In this document: one piece after another, positions 12,756 to 19,975 of the stretch | Layout of the letters: each line of letters opens with the position of its first letter | How positions within the stretch are numbered: the first letter of the stretch is position 1 | Assembly: GCA_016783345.1 (NCBI GenBank) | Contig: JADHWT010000005.1 | Location: forward strand, 1-26,813 | DNA length: 26,813 nucleotides | Source of the DNA: Candidatus Omnitrophota bacterium | GTDB lineage: Bacteria > NPL-UPA2 > BS750m-G34 | Direction: 5' to 3' | Position numbers and translations under genes: made by a program | Notes under the pieces: model-generated | Database searches by the model: none | The model's input: the letters and a program-made list of their open reading frames with translations, nothing else | Told to the model about the DNA's origin: nothing

Positions 12756-13313
12756 TTATTCTCTGTGTTCTTCTATATATTTGAACCTATAATTCGTCCT
12801 TGAGAGTCTATCGAACAAAACCTCTTCCTGAATAAATGCAGGGGAGGTATCAATGAGCTTCGACAATCCTTCCCAGATGCCAAACCATCCAAGTGGCATG
12901 AATGGAATGCTTAACAGCTCTATTGTGAGCTCGGTAAAAAATTTGAAATACATTGCCAGTGTCAGAAAACTTAAAGAAGAGATACCTATCAGGACAAATA
13001 TGCCCCCGCGGATCCGAATACGCCTGATTTCTTTTTTTCTGCGGAGATACCTCTGTCTGAAATGCATCTTGAGCCGCATGATTACCTTTCTCTCCGCCAC
13101 AGTATCTTTCAGCGCCAATGGCGCGCAAATTGTAATTACAAAAGTGTCTGCATGGACTTCACGATAGCGCCTTTTAAGCTCAAAAATAAAGTCTTCTGAA
13201 ACTACCCGCTCACTTACCGGCCTTGGATCAAAATCGGAAAAGATATCATCCCATGTATCGATTGCTATCGATATCTCCTTCAGGTCTTTTATCCTATATT
13301 CTGGCTTTACCAT
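12756..13313 (-). CDS. Two-helix membrane protein, unknown function
   Basis: Family not recognised. The 185 residues divide into a soluble N-terminal part (1-100) with predicted alpha/beta character and a strongly basic end (RQRYLRRKKEIRRIRIRGG, 87-104), two hydrophobic helices (about 103-123 and 127-147) and an acidic-basic C-terminal part (150-185). The basic stretch before the first helix predicts both tails in the cytoplasm. The start overlaps the amidohydrolase stop by 7 nt, so the two are translationally coupled. The N-terminal soluble part may be a small regulatory or adaptor domain, but no motif supports a specific role. Confidence 0.75.
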   Translation of the reverse strand: MVKPEYRIKDLKEISIAIDTWDDIFSDFDPRPVSERVVSEDFIFELKRRYREVHADTFVITICAPLALKDTVAERKVIMRLKMHFRQRYLRRKKEIRRIRIRGGIFVLIGISSLSFLTLAMYFKFFTELTIELLSIPFMPLGWFGIWEGLSKLIDTSPAFIQEEVLFDRLSRTNYRFKYIEEHRE

Positions 13314-14107
13314 TCTATCTTTAATATCTTTGCCATGGTGCCACCAAAGACCTTTTCTTGGACTTCCTTATCAATGTTGAGGGCTTCTAAGGTCTTTTTG
13401 TAATCATTTAAAACATCTCCTATCTCATTGCATGGGACATCACTGCCAAAGACAATCTTCTCCCATGCCTCCCTCTGGAGAGGATCGCGGTAACGGGTGG
13501 TCTTTGTCCACCACAAAAGCTTGCCAATATCTTCAGGATCCTTTTTCTTTAAGGTAGAACCAGTTATATCAAAATAGAGATTGGGATTCCACCTGGCTGC
13601 CATAGCTGCCTCTCCAAACCATGGGTTCCCTAAATGGGCACCAATAATTTGGAGTTCAGGAAATGCACGGGCAATAGTATCTAAGTAAATCGGACGCATG
13701 CGATTTGAATTAATATCAAGGTCTTTAAACTTATCGTTTCTGGCTACAATGCCAAGATGAAAAAGGACAGGCAAGCCAACTTCCTCGGCCTTTTTATAAA
13801 CCGGATAAAAATTCTTGTCATCGTAATTGGCAGGCGGGTTTATCATCTTAAGCCCTGTAAAACCCCTTGATTTATATTCAACTACTTTATCTGGATTGTC
13901 ATTGCCTAAAGCAACATGCGCAAACCCAATGAGGCGATCCGGATATTTGCGAAAGGCCTTCTCCACATCACTATTTGATGAAAAGCCATAGTAGTCAGGC
14001 ACTCCCATTAAACACACCTTATCTACATTTAATCGATCGCATTCCCGGACTAATTTTTCTGAATAATCTTTCTCATCTTCTAAATGATGATGCGCATCGA
14101 CAATCAC
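13307..14107 (-). CDS. Amidohydrolase-family (TIM-barrel) metal hydrolase or decarboxylase
   Basis: A 266-residue protein of the amidohydrolase-2 type (the ACMSD/2-pyrone-4,6-dicarbolactonase-like branch). Metal ligands can be placed as His6 and His8 in VDAHHH, His117 in PVLFHLG, His158 in IIGAHLG and Asp223 in FGSDVP, on successive barrel strands. A C-terminal helical stretch has the 'KVFGGTMAKIL' form, close to the 'I..GNA.RLL' ending of the family. The substrate cannot be told. The start is GTG at 14107, with a strong GGAGGAG site; it overlaps the OmpA-like stop as GTGA. The next gene overlaps its end by 7 nt. Confidence 0.88.
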   Translation of the reverse strand: MIVDAHHHLEDEKDYSEKLVRECDRLNVDKVCLMGVPDYYGFSSNSDVEKAFRKYPDRLIGFAHVALGNDNPDKVVEYKSRGFTGLKMINPPANYDDKNFYPVYKKAEEVGLPVLFHLGIVARNDKFKDLDINSNRMRPIYLDTIARAFPELQIIGAHLGNPWFGEAAMAARWNPNLYFDITGSTLKKKDPEDIGKLLWWTKTTRYRDPLQREAWEKIVFGSDVPCNEIGDVLNDYKKTLEALNIDKEVQEKVFGGTMAKILKIEW

Positions 14108-14745
14108 AGATTATCTCCTCCAGTTTCTACCTTGCTTATATTTTCAGGTAGAATTACGATTTCGACTCGCCGATTCTGCTGTCTGCCTTTTTGTGTATCA
14201 TTGGAAGATACAGGCATATATTCGCCAAACCCTACAACCCTTAAGCGCTCAGGCCTTACCGCGCACTCATCTAAAAAAAAGTGCAGGACACTATTTGCCC
14301 TCGCAGTGGAAAGCTCCCAGTTAGACTTCCACCCGGAATGTTTAATCGGTTGGTTGTCCGTATGCCCTTCTATAGACACATCCTTGTCAGGACAATCGGC
14401 ATTTAAAATATTCGCTACTTTTATTAAAGTTTTTTTACCTATGGGTTTAATCTTTACCTTGCCGGAATCAAAGAGTATGTCGTCGAGCACAGTAAGCACA
14501 AGACCTCTCTCAAGAGACTCGATTTTTACTTTGCCTGATTTAATCTGGCTCTTTAAGTCTCGCATCAAACTATTACGGACAGTTTCAAACTCCTTCTCTC
14601 TCTCCTGCAATCTCACGTTTAAGTGTTTTATCTCCTGCTTCTGTTTTGCTATAATGTTATATGGGTCGGGAATTGAAGCACAGCCTGTCAATAACGCAGC
14701 ACACACAAAAGCACTTACCACTAACGCCGCGATTCTGTTACACAT
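14104..14745 (-). CDS. OmpA-family outer-membrane lipoprotein
   Basis: Predicted lipoprotein that anchors the outer membrane to peptidoglycan (Pal-like). The start ATG at 14745 is chosen for its AGGAGG site seven bases upstream. The signal peptide ends in the lipobox LLTGC with lipidated Cys22; Ala-Ser follows, so Asp+2 retention is absent and outer-membrane transfer is expected. A coiled coil spans about 33-75. The OmpA C-terminal domain (85-200) has IEGHTDNQPI (Asp130 region), NWELSTARANSVLHFF, RVVGFGEYMPVSSN and QQNRRVEIVI, the peptidoglycan-binding signature. Total 213 residues. It heads a three-gene run with the amidohydrolase and the two-helix protein. Confidence 0.9.
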   Translation of the reverse strand: MCNRIAALVVSAFVCAALLTGCASIPDPYNIIAKQKQEIKHLNVRLQEREKEFETVRNSLMRDLKSQIKSGKVKIESLERGLVLTVLDDILFDSGKVKIKPIGKKTLIKVANILNADCPDKDVSIEGHTDNQPIKHSGWKSNWELSTARANSVLHFFLDECAVRPERLRVVGFGEYMPVSSNDTQKGRQQNRRVEIVILPENISKVETGGDNL

Positions 14746-14794
14746 AACACACCCTCCTATATTTAAAAAAATCGCCATCCGCACCAACAAACGT

Positions 14795-14803
14795 ATTTTA
14801 CCA
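14795..14803 (-). promoter_or_regulatory. Possible extended -10 promoter for the OmpA-like gene
   Basis: The minus strand reads TGGTAAAAT, a TGN plus TAAAAT extended -10; the -35 region 17 bp upstream (TAGCGT) is poor. The predicted start near 14788 leaves a 43-nt leader. Confidence 0.4.
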
Positions 14804-14822
14804 CACCGGAAACAATTACGCT

Positions 14823-14862
14823 ATTATAATATTGCAATTGCAATAATATTATAATTGCAATT
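14823..14862. promoter_or_regulatory. AT-rich palindrome cluster in a divergent promoter region, possible operator
   Basis: ATTATAATATT (14823-14833) is repeated inverted as AATATTATAAT (14845-14855). Between them is the perfect palindrome ATTGCAATTGCAAT (14831-14844); next to it is a second palindrome AATTGCAATT (14853-14862), whose end overlaps the -35 box of the rightward promoter. The layout fits a dimeric regulator binding repeated ATTGCAAT half-sites between the OmpA-like gene and the DUF362 gene. Regulator unknown. Confidence 0.5.
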
Positions 14863-14889
14863 GAAGACGGCAGTAGTTTATGGTATTCT
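14861..14889 (+). promoter_or_regulatory. Sigma-70 type promoter for the DUF362 gene
   Basis: TTGAAG (14861-14866), a 17-bp spacer, TATTCT (14884-14889). The predicted start near 14896 leaves a leader of about 13 nt containing AGAGG. The -35 box touches the AATTGCAATT palindrome. Confidence 0.5.
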
Positions 14890-14908
14890 AGAATAAAGAG
14901 GAAAGACA

Positions 14909-15934
14909 TTGGCAGCAAAAAAGGTTTCACTGGTCAGCGGAAAGAGCCGCAAAGAGTCCGTCCTTCATGCGCTGGACCTGATCCGTGATGATTTGAATCC
15001 TATCGGCAATGCGCAGTGTATTCTCCTAAAGCCCAATCTCGTCGCTGTAAAACCGGAATACGCCAATACCCATGTTGAGACAGTAGAATCGGTGATTGAA
15101 TTCCTGAACCGTGAATTTCCCGGCAAGAGACTTGTAGTGGGAGAAAGTAGCGCCTCGGCTTACTACGCGGGGATGAAAACGATTGAGGTAATGCGTGACT
15201 ACGGGTACTGCGCTCTCCCGGAAAAATTTGAGAATGTGGAACTCACAGTTTTCAGCGAGGATATTGATTTCGACGAAGTCCCTATACAGTCTGTTGTAGG
15301 AGACACACATCTCCGGATTACGAAAAGGCACAGTGAATTTGACTACAAGATATCAATCTCGATCCCAAAAACCCATAACTTTGCCATGGCGACCTTCGGG
15401 ATTAAGAACATGGCAGGGCTCGTTACACTTGAAGATATGGCAGTGATCCATGGTATGAAGGCCGGGGTGGAGATCGATGCGCCAAAAACACTTTTAGACC
15501 GCTTGCCCCTCGGCACAGTCTCCCGTGCCAGGAGGATGCTTCCGAAATGGCTTATCAACACACTGTTTCGGGCATATCCAACATACCGCCGCAGTGTAAA
15601 GATAATCCACCATAATATTGTAAGTTTCGCCAGGCTGTTATGGCCGGACCTTGTGATACTGGATGGCTGGGTTGCGATGGAAAGAGACGGTCCTGTAAGC
15701 GGAACCCCGGTAGACCTCAGGGCTGTTGTAGCTTCTGCTGATGCCCTAAAGGCGGATGCGTTAGGCGCCCGCCTCATCGGCATAGAGCCGATGGAAATCG
15801 GATACCTCTATTATCTCGCACAGGAAGGTTATGGGGACCCGTCTCTGAAAGGTTTAGTCGGTGACAAACTGGAAGACTGCGCAAAAAATTTTATACGTCA
15901 TGGCACTTATGATATCCAGAGTCAATGGCGCTGA
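14909..15934 (+). CDS. DUF362 domain protein
   Basis: A 341-residue protein that matches the DUF362 pattern: ILLKPNLVAVKPEYANTHVETVESVIEFL near the N-terminus, GESSASAYYAG, SIPKTHNFAMATFGIKNMAGLV in the middle, and WPDLVILDGWVAMERDGPVSG with ADALKADALGARLIGI in the C-terminal half. No ferredoxin-type CxxCxxC cluster follows, unlike many DUF362 members. No established reaction; it is cytosolic as far as can be seen. The start is a TTG with AGAGG before it. It is followed after 56 nt by an MFS transporter on the same strand, perhaps cotranscribed. The GC content is slightly above its right-hand neighbour. Confidence 0.88.
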   Translation: MAAKKVSLVSGKSRKESVLHALDLIRDDLNPIGNAQCILLKPNLVAVKPEYANTHVETVESVIEFLNREFPGKRLVVGESSASAYYAGMKTIEVMRDYGYCALPEKFENVELTVFSEDIDFDEVPIQSVVGDTHLRITKRHSEFDYKISISIPKTHNFAMATFGIKNMAGLVTLEDMAVIHGMKAGVEIDAPKTLLDRLPLGTVSRARRMLPKWLINTLFRAYPTYRRSVKIIHHNIVSFARLLWPDLVILDGWVAMERDGPVSGTPVDLRAVVASADALKADALGARLIGIEPMEIGYLYYLAQEGYGDPSLKGLVGDKLEDCAKNFIRHGTYDIQSQWR

Positions 15935-15944
15935 TGGAAAAAGG

Positions 15945-15973
15945 TTGCAGGAATGAGATGATAGGGATAAAAT
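15945..15973 (+). promoter_or_regulatory. Possible promoter for the MFS gene
   Basis: TTGCAG (15945-15950), a 17-bp spacer, TAAAAT (15968-15973). The start would fall near 15980, only about 11 nt before the ATG, close to the AAGG that could serve as ribosome-binding site. Read-through from the DUF362 gene is an alternative. Confidence 0.35.
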
Positions 15974-15990
15974 AGACGTAAGGTATAACC

Positions 15991-17154
15991 ATGGCAAGTT
16001 TTATAAACCTATCTGCAATTCCATTTTTATTTGCCTTTATTGGCTCCATTTTATTTGTCGCCATACCGCTGTTTATTTTAAAATTAGGGGTTACAGACCC
16101 CTTTGTTCTGGCCCTTGCAGGAATCTCATTCCAAATCTGCTATCTGACATTCTGCATTTTACACAGTGTCTTCTCAAAATATATTAATAGAAAAAAAGCT
16201 ATTATTACTGTTGCCATTCTCTACCCAATTATTATTCTTGGATTCATTCTAACGAAAAAGCTACCTTTTATATTTTTTCTATGTGCTTTCCATGGAATAG
16301 CCATGTCCATGTTCTGGCCCACCTATGAATCCCATATAACCGTTAATGTAGACCAATGCCAGATGGCTAAAAATTTACAGGGTTTTAATGTGGGCTGGGG
16401 CAGCGGAGTGGTGCTTGGCTGCCTTATGGGAGGAATTCTCTTCAGCATCAATATGCGGGGAGCATTTTATTTCGCTTTCATTATAAGTTTACTGGCCATA
16501 TATATTGTTTTTCGGCATATCCGGGAGGCTTCTATTGGCCGGATATATAATAATAAAAGTTCTATCAAAGAGGAAAATTCTCTGGAAGTTTCTACAACAA
16601 AAAACAGCACAAAACCGTTTCTTGCATTTGCATGGATAGCGTCATTTGCCGTTTGGTTCTGTATAGGGATAATCATATGGCTTTTTCCCAAATTCGCCAC
16701 TGACAGGGGAATCTCTCCATCAATCATAGGGTTTCTCAGGGCAACGCAGGGAATATTTCAAGTAATAATGTTTTTTATCCTTGGATTATATCACAGGTGG
16801 CAATATTCATTTCTCTATCTGATTATTTATGAGCTTGTATTAATACTTGCTTTTGTGATACTTATTATATCTCCCTCAATTGTGTGGTGGACCCTGGCAT
16901 TTGCGCTTATGGGGATATCTGCCGGATTTATATATTCTTCAAGTCTATTTTACAGCTCACAGGCAAGGACGGAAAAAGTTGAAAAGACAGGCCTTCATGA
17001 AGCAGTTTTAATGAGCGGTATTCTGTTTGGAACATTTTCCGGCGGAATTATAGCGAAAATGATGTCTGCAAGCGCTACCTATTCTATGTGTATAGGGGTA
17101 ATAATTGCCTGCATCGTCCTGCAGGTGTTTATGCGAAGTTTATCGCGCCCTTAG
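15991..17154 (+). CDS. Major facilitator superfamily transporter
   Basis: A 387-residue hydrophobic protein with about eleven to twelve predicted membrane helices in two halves, split by a polar cytoplasmic loop (about 178-208, IREASIGRIYNNK...KNSTKP). The loop between helices 2 and 3 carries SKYINRKKAI, in the place of the MFS motif-A loop. Phe, Ile and Leu rich helices with FHGIAMSMFWPTYESH in helix 4 recall MFS members of unknown substrate. The substrate cannot be told. The codon use is more AT-rich than the neighbours. Its TAG stop overlaps, tail to tail, the stop of the convergent nucleotidyltransferase gene. Confidence 0.85.
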   Translation: MASFINLSAIPFLFAFIGSILFVAIPLFILKLGVTDPFVLALAGISFQICYLTFCILHSVFSKYINRKKAIITVAILYPIIILGFILTKKLPFIFFLCAFHGIAMSMFWPTYESHITVNVDQCQMAKNLQGFNVGWGSGVVLGCLMGGILFSINMRGAFYFAFIISLLAIYIVFRHIREASIGRIYNNKSSIKEENSLEVSTTKNSTKPFLAFAWIASFAVWFCIGIIIWLFPKFATDRGISPSIIGFLRATQGIFQVIMFFILGLYHRWQYSFLYLIIYELVLILAFVILIISPSIVWWTLAFALMGISAGFIYSSSLFYSSQARTEKVEKTGLHEAVLMSGILFGTFSGGIIAKMMSASATYSMCIGVIIACIVLQVFMRSLSRP

Positions 17155-19355
17155 AGATTGCGAAGCGATTTTCTTGGATGACTGTTCAGCTTGTCTAATA
17201 AAAGCTTTTGTAATATCTTCGAAAAGTGAGGGCCTGGCTTAAGGCCGCGCTTGATCAGGTCATGCCCGGTTGTATCTACCCTGACATAGCGTAATTTCTT
17301 GAAATAGATATTTATATTCTTTTTTGCGAATTTAGATTTAGTTCTGGCCAGGAGAAAAATAATCTCTTCCAGACTCAAGGGATGCAGGAGCGTATAAATG
17401 CGCGCAGGAGAAATAGACGCTTTTTGTAATACCTTGAAGAGACGAGAAACCGCCTTGTGAGAACGAAAAAGTTTACTCCTTTCCTTTTTAGAAAAAATAA
17501 ATTTTTGTAAAACCTCTCCCAGTTCAGCCATTGTCAGGTTATGAGTTATTGCCATAAAGTATATTAACCACAAGGCCAAAAGATCCGAAGAAAAACAGCG
17601 TCGGTGTGACTTAATCTCAGAAGAAAGACGGATAAGGAGATTGTGGAGATGCCGGCCATATTTTATTGAGGGATGGATATAGGCCAGTTCATTAAGCTCA
17701 GCCATACGCTTTATGGCCTTGATAGGGTTTTCTTCATTAAGTATTGCGACTAATTCCTGACGAACCCTCTCCGGGGAAAGACTCTCAAAAAGCTCCAGCC
17801 TCACAGCCCTCTTAATAAGGTCCCGGGTCTCCGGGGAAATGCTAAAATTATACCTCTCGGAAAATCTGACTGCTCGAAAGATACGAGTGGGATCTTCTAT
17901 AAAACTAAAATTGTGGAGGACCCGTATTTTACCCTGACGAAGGTCCCTTTCCCCTCCATAATAATCTATGAGGTGGCCGAAATGACGGCGATTTAACTGG
18001 ATGGCCAGCGCATTAATGGTAAAGTCACGTCTTGAGAGATCGGCTCTGATAGAACTCTGGGGGATGACAGTAGGGAGCGCCCCCGGCCGCTCATAGTATT
18101 CAGTGCGGGCTGTAGCTATATCTATTTTAAAATTGGGGACACTCACGACAGCTGTTTTAAATTTTTTATGTACGTGCAGCTTCCCGCCCATAATGCGGCT
18201 GAGCTTATGGGCAAAGAGAATGCCATCTCCTTCTATTACTAAATCAATGTCCAGGTCTTTTACACCCAGGAGAAGATCGCGGACAAAACCCCCGACTAAA
18301 AATATACGCATATGGACCTCGTCACCAAGCAGGCCAAGGGTGCGGAAAAATTTTAGTAATTCAAAAGGCAATCGCTTCTTCATAAGAGACAGCACCGGCC
18401 TCTCCTTCTTAGGCTGGATAGTTCCGGATTTTGGTTTTCCGATTTTTATACTGGACTGGACCGCGGAGATAAGTTTCATCCGGGCTTTATCTAAATTTTT
18501 CTCCTTGATACTGGCTGAGGCAGCAGTAGTATGACCGCCGCCCCCTAAAATCCTCGTGACCTTCCCTACGTCCAGGGCCCTCGTCTGACTTCTGGCTACA
18601 AGCTGTATCCTATCCTCCATTTTGACAAGTATGAAAATGGCATCCAGATTTTCCATCTCTCTTAAAGAATGGGCAAGGACTGCTATATCTCCGACATACT
18701 TCGGGCTTGCAGCTTTAGCAATGTATACCCTGAGGCCATGAAAATAATGGGTCTCAAGAGAATGAACCAAATCTTTTAAAATAGTTACCTGGTCATGGTT
18801 TAAAGGGAATGAAAGATATTTTGTCACAAGACCGAGATTTGCCCCCTGCCTGATTAAAAACCTGATTGCCTTACGGTCCGATAAAGTGGTGGACGGAAAA
18901 GAGAGAGAACCTGTGTCTTCGTATATGCCCAGGATAAAAAGCGTTGCCTCAAGTGAAGTGAGTTTTATTTTCTTGCGCCTCAAAATATCGGTAAGGATTG
19001 TGGTGGTGGCTCCGACCTCTTTATAGACAAACTTTTTCGCCGGGATATCTTTTTCAGGTGGATGATGGTCGTAGATATGTATCTCGAGAGCTGTATCCTG
19101 GAAAAAATTTTTAAACGGGCCAAGGCGGGATACTGAAGAGGTCTCAACCACAATAAGCCGCTTGATTTTTTCCCGTTCAATCCCGCGGCTTCCGGTAATT
19201 TTAAGACGAGTGCCGAAATCGCGAAGAAACTGCTTAATATTTTCCTCCTGTGTTCCAAGAAATGCTATCCTGGCAGATGGATAGAGCTTGCGCGCGGCAA
19301 CAAGCGAGGCAAGGGCATCAAAATCAGCGCCGGTGTGGGTAACGATTAGATCCAT
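17151..19355 (-). CDS. DHH/DHHA1 phosphoesterase fused to a tRNA nucleotidyltransferase
   Basis: A 734-residue fusion. The N-terminal DHH domain has HTGADFDAL (Asp11, Asp13), IVVETSS, and YDHHPP (Asp96-His97-His98); DHHA1 ends with GGGGHTTAAS (271-280), typical of nanoRNase/recJ-like phosphoesterases. The C-terminal class-II polymerase domain begins at about 348 with FLVGGFVRDLLLG, catalytic DID (369-371), RRDFTINALAI (442-452), and EDPTRIFRAVRFSERY (487-502), then a helical domain. It is likely to add CCA or the terminal A to tRNA 3' ends; which cannot be decided. Bacterial relatives with DHH domains usually carry two CBS domains between the halves; here only about 65 residues link them. It shares one base with the MBL gene (TAATG). 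Confidence 0.9.
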   Translation of the reverse strand: MDLIVTHTGADFDALASLVAARKLYPSARIAFLGTQEENIKQFLRDFGTRLKITGSRGIEREKIKRLIVVETSSVSRLGPFKNFFQDTALEIHIYDHHPPEKDIPAKKFVYKEVGATTTILTDILRRKKIKLTSLEATLFILGIYEDTGSLSFPSTTLSDRKAIRFLIRQGANLGLVTKYLSFPLNHDQVTILKDLVHSLETHYFHGLRVYIAKAASPKYVGDIAVLAHSLREMENLDAIFILVKMEDRIQLVARSQTRALDVGKVTRILGGGGHTTAASASIKEKNLDKARMKLISAVQSSIKIGKPKSGTIQPKKERPVLSLMKKRLPFELLKFFRTLGLLGDEVHMRIFLVGGFVRDLLLGVKDLDIDLVIEGDGILFAHKLSRIMGGKLHVHKKFKTAVVSVPNFKIDIATARTEYYERPGALPTVIPQSSIRADLSRRDFTINALAIQLNRRHFGHLIDYYGGERDLRQGKIRVLHNFSFIEDPTRIFRAVRFSERYNFSISPETRDLIKRAVRLELFESLSPERVRQELVAILNEENPIKAIKRMAELNELAYIHPSIKYGRHLHNLLIRLSSEIKSHRRCFSSDLLALWLIYFMAITHNLTMAELGEVLQKFIFSKKERSKLFRSHKAVSRLFKVLQKASISPARIYTLLHPLSLEEIIFLLARTKSKFAKKNINIYFKKLRYVRVDTTGHDLIKRGLKPGPHFSKILQKLLLDKLNSHPRKSLRNL

Positions 19356-19975
19356 TAAAAAAGGAATGGATTGGATCTCTTTTCTTCTCCAAGCGTAGTC
19401 TGAGGACCATGGCCCGGATAGACAACTACATCATCAGGCAAAGAAAAAAGTTTTTCTTTAATAGATTTTAAAAGCGTAGGTAGCGAACCCCCTGGAAGAT
19501 CTGTCCTCCCTATGGAACCGGCAAAAAGCGTGTCACCGCAGAAGAGGACATTATCGAAAAAAAGGCATATTCCACCGCGCGTATGACCAGGCGTATGGAG
19601 AACCTTAAGAGAGATATCTCCAAGGGAAAGGGTATCCCCATCTTCTAAAAAATGGTCCGGTTTGAATGACGAACCGTTTATGCCTGTAAGCCGCGCCAGT
19701 TGATTGAAAATCCCGGTGGTAAGAGTTGCATCAGCTTTATGGATGTAAAGAGGGGCGCCAGTTTCCTGTTTAATTTTACTATCGGCGCCTGTGTGGTCAG
19801 GATGGCCATGGGTATTGATAATAAACTTAACCCTTGCATTTTTCTTTTTAATAACTCCCAATATTTTCTCCAGGTCTCCCCCGGGGTCGATAACTGCCCA
19901 TTCATTTTTTTCTTTATCGCCGACGATATAGCAGTTTACTGCAAGTGCTCCGACTATAAGAGGGATTATTTCCAT
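19355..19975 (-). CDS. Metallo-beta-lactamase fold hydrolase (glyoxalase II-like)
   Basis: A 206-residue single-domain MBL-fold enzyme. The metal motif THGHPDH is at 55-61, with His131 (HTPGHTRGG), Asp148 (FCGDTLF) and His189 (YPGHGP) completing a two-metal site. The sequence order (CYIVGD...VIDPGG...GSIGRTDLPGG) matches small hydrolases often annotated as hydroxyacylglutathione hydrolase or related thioesterases; without a glutathione-binding C-terminal domain a glutathione role is uncertain. The start overlaps the ligA 3' end by 10 nt, and the stop overlaps the next gene as TAATG, so it is coupled within the cluster. Confidence 0.9.
   Translation of the reverse strand: MEIIPLIVGALAVNCYIVGDKEKNEWAVIDPGGDLEKILGVIKKKNARVKFIINTHGHPDHTGADSKIKQETGAPLYIHKADATLTTGIFNQLARLTGINGSSFKPDHFLEDGDTLSLGDISLKVLHTPGHTRGGICLFFDNVLFCGDTLFAGSIGRTDLPGGSLPTLLKSIKEKLFSLPDDVVVYPGHGPQTTLGEEKRSNPFLF

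Noticed and set aside
12728..12756. AT-only inverted repeat AATAAAA/TTTTATT after the two-helix membrane protein gene
   Set aside because: No GC stem, and it overlaps the -35 box of the RRM promoter; too weak to call a terminator.
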